The notes under the pieces were generated by a model, which had not been told where the DNA came from, did no database searches, and worked only from the letters and a program-made list of their open reading frames with translations. DNA of 32,291 nucleotides from Lindgomyces ingoldianus. Taxonomy: Eukaryota; Ascomycota; Dothideomycetes; Pleosporales; Lindgomycetaceae. The stretch lies in NCBI RefSeq assembly GCF_010093535.1, contig NW_022985236.1, forward strand, positions 91,727 to 124,017. The letters run 5' to 3'. Of the stretch, positions 10,370-17,828 are shown piece after piece. A program made the translations under genes and the position numbers. Numbering within the stretch: position 1 is the stretch's first letter; every line of letters begins with the position of its first letter.

Positions 10370-13060
10370 TAAGAATCCTTGTATAGCTTAACAACTTAGC
10401 AGATGTTACAACGTAACGCTAGAATAAATATAATCTAAGAGAGCTAAGAGCTTAGAGTTAATTGCTCTCTAACAGAGCTAGTTCTTCTGCAATTAAAGAG
10501 CCTTAATTATCTCTTTAAAAAGGCAGTTCCTGTTAAAGTAGCAAGTCCTTCTCTTACTAGAGAAAGCTCTCTCGCAGTTGCAGGACGTACATAAGATAAA
10601 GAGAAAATTAAGGGCAATTTTAAAGAGCGTAGAGTAGAAGAAACATTCTACTTTTGTTTACTATATAAGAGGATCTGTAAATAAGGGGCTGTTATTCTTA
10701 GCTATAGCAAAGTCCTTCTAATAAGAGTTATAATACTGCTGCAACTCTAAGGTTTTCTACTACCTTTTATATAAGTAATTACTAGTAAAGAGAGAGATGT
10801 CTATAAAAAGAGTCTTCTTAAATCTATTATTGTAATAGTTGCTACTAGGTAACTTGCAACGCTAGGGCAGCTAAAGAGGGTTATCCTTGTTAACTTTAGC
10901 CTTAGCCTCTGCATTAACATACTGCTAGAAAATAGCCTTTATTAAGACCTTAGCTATTTTGTGCTATAATAAGTGCTTTCTTTAATAATTCTTAAACTAA
11001 ATAAGATAAAGTTAAGAGTTAAGTATAGTTGCAACGCAGTAATAGAATATAAAGAGTTCTAAAATAAACTTGCTCTAGTATAATGTTAACTTCTTAATGC
11101 TATATAATATGCTGTTCTTAAGGTAGAAGCTTTTATCCTTATGCTTTACCTTCTTCTACACCTTATAAAGTTTGTTATATAAGCGCTAAAGATTAATAAT
11201 TATTATTTAAAAAAACTTATACTTACTGTTGCCTTTTATCCTCTTAGTTATAAAGTAAAAGACTTTAAAAAACTTGTAAAGGCAGTCTACTTCCTCTTAC
11301 TTATTTTTAGTTATTACCTTAGTAAGAGTAAAGATGCTAGGCGTAGTAGAGTTGTTATTAGTGCCTCTCTACTTCTAGATAAACATTATAATAGTTGTTT
11401 TAAGCTTATAACAGCATAATAGCATAAGATATACTAAATGCTAGCAGACACTGCTATCTTGTATAAGAGAAAAGGTTCTAAAGCTCTAGAAAGAGTTGTT
11501 AGTGTTAACAGTAGCTTAATACATTATAAAGGCCTTCTAGTGTTTATGTAATGCTAACACTGCGTTTACAAAATTATAAAGCTTGCCTATAACTCTATGC
11601 TAGCAGTATATATTAAACTAATCCTAGGGAGCAGCTTAGGCTAGCTTAGTCTTAAAAGCACTAAGCTCTTTGCAGTATATTACTGCCTTAACAACTAGCT
11701 AGATTATATAACCACCACAGTGTATACAGTGCTTAGAGGTAAGCAGCATGTTAATGTGCTTAGTAAGGTTAGTAATAGTTTCTTTATTATTATTTAATAC
11801 ATTGTTAGTAACTAAATAATAGAATTTTAACATAATTTTAAAGTTATAGATAACAGCAGCAATCTTATGCGCTTAATTTGCTCTTATATAGTTGCTATAA
11901 AGGTTTTAAAAGCTAATAAGTAGGTCTTAGTGCTAGTAGTTGCTATCTATTTTTACATAGTTAATTATTGTAAGGTTTTTAAGCTGCTAAGGCGCTAGTG
12001 CTAGGGAATTACTAACTTACTAATAAAATAAGCTACTACCCTAAGAAAGAAGAGGTAGTTTAGCAAAGTCTATATATTAACGCTTAACATAACCTTTAAC
12101 TAGGCTATCTTTAGTACTGTTTAAATCTCCTGCTTTTGCTCTATAACTCTAGAATTTACATATAAAGAATATGTAGTAGGCGACAATAAGAGGGCGCAGA
12201 GAAGGTTAGCACAGTTTTAAGAGATAATGTCCTAAAGTTTAGCTAATAAAGCTTTAGTAAAAAAAATATTATAAAGGATTACTTAGTTAACAACTGCCTT
12301 CTGTAAAGACTTTTCCTGCTAGATAGTGTAAGTAACAATATGCTCCTCTCTAGCAACCTTATAAGTAATGTTAAAGGGATTAGCTAGAAGCTATAGCCTG
12401 TTAGGTAAGAGACTTCTATTAGCATTAACTTAGTGCTTCTTTCTAAGATAGCTAATAATATAGTTGTAGCTATTAACCTTCTTCACCCTAGCCTAGAGGC
12501 CCTGCGTGTGGCATCTCTTGCATAGCTAAAGCCTTAAAAGGACGCCTTTACTGTCCTTGTACGCTAAATCTACTCTATGCTGCTATATAAAGGAAACAGG
12601 ACAATTACTGCAAAGCTAGCTCTTGTGTTTAACGCAGTAACTAAGCCTTTTTAGTAAAAGCTTTTTATTTATTAGCTAAAAGTTATCCTACTTAATAGGG
12701 AAGATTATGCTATTATTAAAATAATTATTCGCTAAGAACTCTCTTATAAATTTAACTACTAGCGTCCTATTACAAGAGCTAATAGATAGAGAGGATAATA
12801 AGGCCTTTAAGTAAGCAAGATAATAAGAACTAGTGTAATAAGCTACTTTAGCTTATTAGAAGGAGCTAGCTTAGAAGGAGCTAGCTTAGAAGAAGCTAGC
12901 TTAGGATGAGGCTGTACGCCTGCTATGCTAGAGGAATTAAGATAATTAGCTTATAATAAGTAAGAGAATAGCAAATTATAACTTAAAGATAATATAGAGC
13001 GCAAAAAAGTTAACTATTTAAATAAAATCTAATACCCTAGCCCCCCCCTCTCTAACACGT
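10370..13060 (+). pseudogene. Degraded coding remnant inside the hAT-like element, product unknown
   Basis: One plus-strand frame (codons starting at positions equal to 2 modulo 3) stays open for long stretches apart from TAG/TAA, as expected of RIP-damaged coding DNA. Near 11540 it contains CQHC followed by Tyr residues that could be mutated His, and near 11690 a Tyr/Thr/Cys-rich stretch. Together these faintly resemble paired zinc-finger modules of fungal DUF3505/OrsD-like proteins. Near its end, about 12760-12960, it becomes a Glu/Lys/Gln/Ala-rich predicted coiled coil. Another frame is almost as open between 12240 and 12800, so the frame is not certain. It should be the transposase if the element was autonomous, but I cannot identify it as such. 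Confidence 0.35.
12856..12900. repeat. Three tandem copies of a 15-bp unit
   Basis: TTAGAAGGAGCTAGC is repeated three times, the third copy with one change. In the likely coding frame it encodes repeated KELAQ-type pentapeptides with Gln mutated to stop, part of the predicted coiled coil. Confidence 0.9.
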
Positions 13061-13321
13061 CCTTGCTTGTAGCACACAACAGATTTTTCACCTATTGTTA
13101 CTTAAAAACGCCCGCTTAAACAGCCTCCTAACGCTTGCCCATAGATGTCCAATTAGGTCCTATATTACTAGGAAAAATCAACTTTCTAAGACGTATTACA
13201 GACCGTAAGAGGACCTCTCTTAGTTGTACGTTATGATTGACAATCCTCTTACGTTTGTACGGCTCACGTGACCGTAACTATTCACTTTTCTGAGTCGTAG
13301 TACGTACGGTTGGAAGCCCTG

Positions 13322-13329
13322 TCTGTATT
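13322..13329. repeat. Right 8-bp target-site duplication of the hAT-like element
   Basis: TCTGTATT, identical to 10235-10242. On the minus strand it encodes the end of the codons for Gln-Tyr-Arg just before the insertion. Confidence 0.95.
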
Positions 13330-13969
13330 GGTCTGCACGGCCTACGGCCTGTTGTGGCAGGCTCTTTTGATTTGTTTGCCGGAGTCGCTGCTCGCCCTTG
13401 CGTAGATGGAGCTTTAGGAACGTAAACCAAGCTAGCCCTATACAAAACATAGCTCCCGATGCGGCTAATAGAGGAGGATATATTCGGCCTTGCAATGTAA
13501 CCGCAAACTGAAGAAACGGCTCCGCGTCTATTAGGTGTGGTAGGAGTGCAGAGTATTGTAGTAGGCGTGTTGCTAAAGCAACTGCGGTCATTCCATGTGT
13601 AGAGAGACAGATGTAGTTTGAGGGCGCCTGAGCGCAGAGTCCTGCTTAGGTTTAGTATATGGCTCTCTAGTAGCGTGTAAGGGAAGTACTAAAATAGCTA
13701 ATCCGGATATCAGTAGCGTTAGCTCCGCTGGCATAGACTAGTTCTACCTTGAGTAAGTAGAGGTTCTGTAGGCCAGGTAGACATGAAGTTATAATAATAG
13801 CTATTAGTTAGGGTTAGCATAAAGACTAGAGAGAAAGAAGGTGGTGATCCTACGGTATAATAGAAGCAGAGGCAGAATAAAAAAAGACGTTAGAAATCCC
13901 CAGTTTGCGTCCTCTAACCAGCGTGTTAGTAGAGAAGACTACAGAAGGGAGAGGTAATACATGCGCCAT

Positions 13970-14732
13970 CGTTCATGCCAGGTCATTATTATGGCAGCGC
14001 GTGTGTATAGTAAGACGGTAGGGTTAGGAATTTGACAGAGGAGTTAGAGTAACAGTGTAAGGTGTAGAGTTGTTAGATCCGTATCTCTGCTTTGTAGGTG
14101 GAATTGTTAAAGTTCTCTTCTTTTGATACTATTTATTTTACCCTAGGCCGTGCGGCGCTTCAAGCGTTAGCCTTGCGCTAATTAAGTGAAACATAACGCT
14201 GCTATTCTTAGTAAAGCAAACTATAGCAGATCCATCTCAAACTAGTAGCCTTTCCATGTTGCTTGGAAAAAACGGGTGGGACAGATGCGGCGTAGTTATT
14301 CCTTTCCCAGATACAGAGAAGGGGTGGCGCCGCCCTACAAGGCTTATACTTCCGTGGCACGGGTTTCACGGCGCGCGCAATTATTGCGGCGTTGTGCATC
14401 AAGTAATTGCAAATCTTATGGCTAACTGGACAGCGTTTCCTGGTATAGGGAATGAGCGAGGGTAAGGCGCGTAGGTAGTAGGGCTTAGACTGCTTAGTTC
14501 AGGTAATACACACGTACGTCTGTTAGATTCACACGGCTGTACTTTATCTCTAACTAAAGTAATGACTTAGACGAGTATAGGCGCTTTGTTGTGTAACAAG
14601 CGGATGCATCAGCGTGCTATAGCAATTGGCTGCTGTTCAACAGTGGGTAGTCTTCGCGCGCGCCAGTGACCTTGAGAATAACATGTAGCTAGCAAGCATC
14701 ATGGTGCCCCTTTGCCCACGGGTGAGGACATG
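13970..14732. other. Intergenic region between divergent genes
   Basis: This GC-balanced sequence separates the start of the Fig1-like pseudogene (minus) from the Cys-rich protein gene (plus) and should hold both promoters. Two overlapping open frames on opposite strands near 14208-14465 have no recognisable content and no start context. No RNA gene or repeat was seen. Confidence 0.6.
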
Positions 14733-14740
14733 TATAAATA
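14733..14740 (+). promoter_or_regulatory. TATA box of the Cys-rich protein gene
   Basis: TATAAATA lies 87 bases upstream of the ATG at 14827. That leaves about 55 bases of leader if transcription begins some 30 bases downstream. It argues for this ATG over the in-frame ATG at 14701, which lies before the TATA box. Confidence 0.55.
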
Positions 14741-14826
14741 CTCGCAATGCTTCTCTAGCTTGTAACTCTCTACCAACACAAGCATTATTATATCTCTATC
14801 CTAGAACACAACTCCTACCAACAACG

Positions 14827-14991
14827 ATGTGCACCAGGGTGGTTACCACTACTACCTACCGATGCGGGCATACTGAAGGTGGAAGCTACGTCACTCCTTG
14901 CAATGACGACGACTGTCCTGGTGTCCCTACTCAGACAGTGTATGCGGCCTCGTCTACAAACCGACGTTACAATTGCTCAAGCTGTCGATAA
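14827..14991 (+). CDS. Small Cys-rich hypothetical protein (54 aa)
   Basis: Intact frame starting MCTRVVTTTTYRCGH and ending CSSCR. Six cysteines (C2, C13, C25, C30, C50, C53) plus H15 form C-G-H and C-x2-C pairs that could bind one or two zinc ions. There is no signal peptide, so it is probably cytosolic or nuclear. Short ascomycete proteins beginning MC... with a following CGH are common and of unknown function; this looks like one, but that is memory and not a search. The start was chosen because the context is ACAACGATG and a TATA box lies upstream. A longer frame from 14701 would add 42 unremarkable residues. The frame carries no RIP stops although mutated DNA lies within a few kb. A possible intron follows in the 3' UTR. 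Confidence 0.6.
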   Translation: MCTRVVTTTTYRCGHTEGGSYVTPCNDDDCPGVPTQTVYAASSTNRRYNCSSCR

Positions 14992-15002
14992 TCTAGCAAC
15001 TA

Positions 15003-15055
15003 GTAAGTATTTGCACTCTTTATTTAATTCAAGCTAATTGCTGATTTTTATATAG
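15003..15055 (+). other. Possible 53-bp intron in the 3' UTR of the Cys-rich gene
   Basis: It begins with a consensus donor GTAAGT and ends TTTTTATATAG, with candidate branch sites GCTAAT and GCTGAT 15-20 bases before the acceptor. It lies 11 bases after the stop codon. If real, the transcript extends into the region upstream of the kinase. Alternatively, an unrecognised isoform could splice into it. Confidence 0.45.
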
Positions 15056-15105
15056 CAAGAGAGCCTTACGCCAAGAGCAGGAAACGCTAGGGGGCTAGTT
15101 GCTGG

Positions 15106-15141
15106 GAAGGTGGTTGGGCATGCGAAGGTGGTTGGGCATGC
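15106..15141 (+). repeat. 18-bp direct tandem repeat in the kinase promoter
   Basis: Two exact copies of GAAGGTGGTTGGGCATGC, each ending in the palindrome GCATGC. They lie about 75 bases upstream of the kinase TATA box, so they may be a doubled factor-binding site. Confidence 0.9.
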
Positions 15142-15148
15142 GAGGCTG

Positions 15149-15153
15149 ATTGG
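15149..15153 (-). promoter_or_regulatory. Candidate CCAAT box upstream of the kinase
   Basis: ATTGG (CCAAT on the minus strand) within GATTGGCTAAG, about 65 bases before the TATA box, a usual distance in fungal promoters. Confidence 0.4.
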
Positions 15154-15216
15154 CTAAGACAGCTCGGCGGTTACTGCAGGTGCAGCGGCTAGTGTGAGCC
15201 TATTGCTGCAGGAACG

Positions 15217-15225
15217 TATATAAAG
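15217..15225 (+). promoter_or_regulatory. TATA box of the kinase gene
   Basis: TATATAAAG lies 174 bases before the ATG at 15391, followed by a pyrimidine-rich stretch suited to transcription starts and a leader of roughly 140 bases. Confidence 0.6.
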
Positions 15226-15390
15226 AGGCTAACTCCCCTACTTACGTTTCTACCTACCTTAAACCAACCCTCTATCTACTGCTGCGCTGCTGTCGCATAG
15301 CTATATTACTGTACCTTGTATTGTTGCCGCTATTTCTTTTATAAACAAGCTCTTACTATCCTCTATTTCTTGTCCTCCCTCGACCAAAAA

Positions 15391-16215
15391 ATGCCACCAC
15401 GTTTTGATGTGCCAGTACTGCAATTTCCTGTTCCGGGGTATAGCCGTCAATTCGCCTACGGTGGGACTGCTGCGCTTGCATTATCAGACGACAGCAAGAG
15501 GGTGCTCAAATTTCCCTTGACGCTTGAGACTGAGCACTGTAACGCGCAGGTTGCTGCAAGGGCACGATCGCAAATGGAAGAGTCGCACATAATGCTAGAG
15601 CGTGAGAAAGAGATATACCGGCATCTTGGCTTACGAGCTGGCATCCTTGCGCCGCTTGAAATCTCGTCTGCTGGCCTCGTCTTTCCGTTTTTCAAAAATG
15701 GGGACCTACGGGCATATCTGCAGAAGACATGGGGCGAGGTTAGGCAGGATCAGCTGATGCTTTGGGCAGAGGAGGCCGTTGAGCGGATATCCTTTACGCA
15801 ATCCATGGGTGTATACCAATGCGATATTAGCACGAGGAATTTTCTTGTAGGGGACGACTTGTCCCTAGTACTAAATGACTTCTCTGGGTCACGAGTTGGG
15901 GACAAAGCGGAGCTGGTTGGGCCGGAGACTAGCTATGCGAAAGCGCTACAGGATGATCAGTATGGTACACTGCAGGGATGCATAGAAGGGGAGGTGTTTA
16001 GTATTGGGAGTCTGCTATATGAGATTCTCACAGGCCAAAAGCCTTATAGTAATCTTAGCGACAGCGAGATTACTCATCTTTTCCAACAGGGAAGCTTTCC
16101 TACTACAAGTACACTAGCTCTAGGTACTATTATTCAAGATTGTTGGATGGGGCGGTTTTCTACTGCTGAGGAGGTTAAGGTAGCTCTTGAAGCAGCGAAA
16201 ATTAAGAGAGCATAA
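15391..16215 (+). CDS. Small fungal protein kinase-like protein (274 aa)
   Basis: Intact and intronless. It covers most of a eukaryotic protein kinase fold: a glycine-rich loop remnant (FAYGGTA, residues 21-27), the phosphate-binding Lys in VLKFP (K40), an alpha-C Glu (E72 or E74), the catalytic loop CDISTRN with D145 and N150 (HRD reduced to QCD), the metal-binding DFS in place of DFG (D163-S165), the helix EVFSIGSLLYEILTG (201-215) and a final CWMGRFSTAEEV (251-262). The catalytic Lys, Asp, Asn and metal Asp are kept, so activity is possible. Such short orphan kinases are expanded in many ascomycete genomes; substrate and pathway are unknown. ATG 15391 has an AAAAAATGCC context; an upstream in-frame ATG at 15316 would add 25 hydrophobic residues and is less likely. 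Confidence 0.85.
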   Translation: MPPRFDVPVLQFPVPGYSRQFAYGGTAALALSDDSKRVLKFPLTLETEHCNAQVAARARSQMEESHIMLEREKEIYRHLGLRAGILAPLEISSAGLVFPFFKNGDLRAYLQKTWGEVRQDQLMLWAEEAVERISFTQSMGVYQCDISTRNFLVGDDLSLVLNDFSGSRVGDKAELVGPETSYAKALQDDQYGTLQGCIEGEVFSIGSLLYEILTGQKPYSNLSDSEITHLFQQGSFPTTSTLALGTIIQDCWMGRFSTAEEVKVALEAAKIKRA

Positions 16216-16262
16216 GAGGAATTACTAAGGAGAGGTATGGGTAGGAGAAGAAAAGAAGAAGT
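16216..16262. other. Short purine-rich 3' flank of the kinase
   Basis: Purine-rich bases between the kinase stop and the LTR remnant. The kinase transcript probably ends in or near the LTR copy that follows; no distinct terminator signal was seen. Confidence 0.4.
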
Positions 16263-16410
16263 TGTAACGGGGCGGAACCTCTTGTGGGTTGCTGGTGCGT
16301 AGGGGGGTATGTCTTATCACGACGAGGTGAAGTGAGGGCGACGAGGGGAGGGGGGTCTTCGGGATAAGTACCTTGATCAGTTGGTACCTAAAGTGAAGAG
16401 GGGGTTGTCG
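16263..16410 (-). repeat. LTR, downstream copy
   Basis: 148 bp, closely matching 16588-16734. In element orientation it follows directly on the Gag fragment without a polypurine tract, marking the deletion junction. Confidence 0.75.
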
Positions 16411-16548
16411 GGTGAGTAGCTCTACCTGCTTGTTCAATTCCGTGTAAGCCTGGTGGGCTGGAATTTGTTCATCCTTAATCTTTTCCAATCTTGACGTGAT
16501 GTCAGAAGCTGTTCTGGTTGTACTGGAGTTGGTGGATCTCGTGGCCAT
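16411..16548 (-). pseudogene. 5' fragment of a gag-like gene
   Basis: It begins MATRSTNSSTTRTASDITSR and continues as a charged, probably helical stretch (LEKIKDEQIPAHQAYTELNK) for about 46 residues before entering LTR sequence. Ser/Thr-rich starts followed by a coiled coil are usual for fungal gypsy-type Gag proteins. No capsid or zinc-knuckle region remains. The frame stays open through the LTR for a further 60 or so codons, which is not meaningful coding. Confidence 0.55.
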
Positions 16549-16587
16549 CGTTTCGGTTGTTTGACGTTGAGGACAAGGTAGTTAAGT

Positions 16588-16734
16588 TGTAACGGGGCGG
16601 AACCTCTTGTGGGTTGCTGGTCTGTAGGGTGGTATGTCTTATCACGACGAGGTGAAGTGAGGGCGACGAGGGGAGGGGGCCTTCGGGATAAGTACCTTGA
16701 TCAGTTGGTACCTAAAGCGAAGAGGGGGTTGTCA
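16588..16734 (-). repeat. LTR, upstream copy
   Basis: 147 bp with TG...CA ends on the minus strand. The next bases inward (ACTTAACTACCTTGTCC) would be the primer-binding site; I do not recognise the tRNA. Confidence 0.75.
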
Positions 16735-17085
16735 GGTGGTAGGCAATGGATTGTACGAGTACTGTACGAGTCAACAGTTCAAGTTGTTGCAGAGCAAGCG
16801 TTAGGAAGACTAGATCGCAGTGACTACAAATTGCTAAGGTAGCAATTCGCGTTGACTATATACTTGAGATATCTTGGCGTGCTCTGTGATTCCTGGCCAA
16901 GATGATCTGTACAGATCCTTCAGACCCGCTCTCACAGATTAGTCTTGGCTTGCCAAGACAGATCAGGTATCCAGGTTGTGATAGGCCTCACAGCCGAGGT
17001 CCTCTTCCTGTTCTTCCACTGGTTTGCTTAGTTCCTCGGGTCCCAGCCAATTGGGGGACTGCGCTACGTCCAGCGTATTGTCATT
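16735..17085. other. Gene-free stretch with a cluster of hairpins
   Basis: GC-balanced, no credible gene. Three short perfect inverted repeats lie close together: 16829-16847 (AATTGCTA, 3-base loop), 16904-16917 (GATCTGTACAGATC) and 16942-16959 (GTCTTGGC, 2-base loop). A further CTTGGC...GCCAAG pair spans 16872-16902. A 62-codon open frame at 16902-17090 covers the hairpins and looks accidental. Confidence 0.6.
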
Positions 17086-17309
17086 CGTAACACTATAGGC
17101 CTTGTATAGAAGAACATAAGAAAACTACTAAGCTAGCTAGAAAGACTAGTATAGCTAAATACATAAAGATAGAGGTTAACCTAGTAGCTAGGAATACAAG
17201 TTAGGCTAGGATTTAGACTTAATATAGAAGACTCTTAAATAGCTATTTATAGAAAAAACTTAGACTAGTATAATTTCAATAATAAACAATTTCTATAATT
17301 ATTGTTAAA
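17086..17309. repeat. LTR-like repeat, copy 1
   Basis: It shares TATAGGCCTTGTA, AAAACTACTAAGCTAGCTA and the end (AATT)ATTGTTA with 19846-20046. The ends resemble TGTAACA...TGTTACA, seen here as CGTAACAC and TGTTAAAA after mutation. No flanking duplication was found, so the exact limits are approximate. Confidence 0.55.
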
Positions 17310-17826
17310 ATATATATTTTAGTTTAGTACGCTTAGCAGCTAAAAAGAAAACACATGTAACATTATAGTTTAATTTTTGTACCTAAATAAGAAGAGGTTA
17401 TAATAAAGGCTATTTAAGTTATACATAGTATAGTAGGTAGAAGTAGGTATCTATTAGTATAGCATAGAGTAGAAGATAAACAGATTATTTTATTATACTA
17501 GAGAGAAAAAAAGAGATATATATATTAAAATGTTACTAACTAAGCATAGTAAGCAAGTAAATAATAATAGTAAATTATTAATGCTAGCTATTCTATAAGG
17601 CTACTATATATATATCTTTATAATAGATTACGTAGCGTAAGCTAGTAGAGCTAAAGTTATTAGAATAAAGGTTTTATAGTGTAGAAAAGTAAGAAGCTTT
17701 AAGAAAAAAGAATAGCTAGATAACTAACAAAGCTAACTATTCTAGAGTAGTAAATAGAACCTTATAAAGTACTAACTAAAGTTTAATTTTTATTAGAGAT
17801 AGAATAAACAGATTTTATACATATAT
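17310..17826. other. AT-rich stretch without genes
   Basis: Heavily mutated sequence with stops in all frames. It may be interior of the element bounded by the two LTR-like repeats. Nothing was recognised. Confidence 0.6.
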
Positions 17827-17828
17827 TA

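Larger units (their letters stand above)
10243..13321 (+). mobile_element. hAT-like DNA transposon (3079 bp) inserted in the Fig1-like gene
   Basis: The ends are CAGCGCTTCCAACCGTACGT on the left and the reverse complement of CAGGGCTTCCAACCGTACGT on the right, about 27 bp of terminal inverted repeat with two or three mismatches. An exact 8-bp duplication (TCTGTATT) flanks it. CAGGG-type ends and 8-bp duplications are typical of the hAT superfamily; a few other DNA transposon groups also make 8-bp duplications. The outer 90 bp on the left and about 180 bp on the right are little mutated and rich in ACGT/CGTA motifs. The interior is AT-rich with RIP-type stops. Strand is set from the coding remnant inside. 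No hAT transposase dimerisation domain was recognised. Confidence 0.85.
9788..13969 (-). pseudogene. Fig1-like membrane protein gene, disrupted by a transposon and by RIP stops
   Basis: Read on the minus strand: exon 1 13969-13690; a 45-bp GT-AG intron 13689-13645 with a TACTAAAC branch site; exon 2 13644-13322; then the inserted element; then 10234-9788, ending in TAA. Without the insertion and one target duplication this is one frame of 350 codons. Four hydrophobic segments lie near residues 47-63, 149-172, 203-228 and 272-296. A GLC...C pair (C97, C106) follows the first, matching the G-x-C...C signature of Fig1 proteins, which act in calcium uptake and membrane fusion during mating. The C-terminal tail is Ala/Pro-rich. 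Twelve in-frame TAG/TAA stops fall at residues 40-54 and 209-344, with none between. Family recognition is from motifs and topology. Confidence 0.75.
16263..16734 (-). mobile_element. LTR-gag-LTR remnant of a retrotransposon
   Basis: Two direct repeats (16263-16410, 148 bp, and 16588-16734, 147 bp) differ at few positions. On the minus strand they start TGACAACCCC (one has CG for TG) and end CCGTTACA, as LTRs do. Between them are 177 bases: a leader, then the start of a Gag-like frame. Everything after the first 46 or so Gag codons is missing and the frame runs straight into the second LTR, so a large internal deletion occurred. No 5-bp target duplication is visible. The copies show little RIP damage. 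Confidence 0.75.

Noticed and set aside
1..13000. Mitochondrial DNA or centromere because of high AT content
   Set aside because: The AT-richness is explained by RIP-type transitions in recognisable nuclear transposons.
10243..13321. Starship-type element with a tyrosine recombinase captain
   Set aside because: Inverted ends and an 8-bp duplication indicate a DDE-type transposon, and no tyrosine recombinase motif was readable.
13220..13591. 123-codon frame as a complete small gene
   Set aside because: Its last 33 or so codons run into the hAT-like element, and the frame continues upstream of the ATG with coding features (GLC...C), so it is only a fragment of the disrupted gene.
14208..14465. 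Two overlapping short frames on opposite strands
   Set aside because: They overlap each other, have no recognisable motif and no promoter or start context; probably chance in a GC-balanced spacer.
15456..15695. 79-codon minus-strand frame
   Set aside because: Antisense shadow of the kinase gene.
16735..17085. tRNA or other standard RNA gene in the hairpin cluster
   Set aside because: No cloverleaf, A-box or B-box arrangement could be found; the hairpins are short and separately spaced.
16609..17090. Plus-strand frames of 77 and 62 codons
   Set aside because: The first is antisense to an LTR; the second spans the hairpin cluster. Neither has domain-like content.
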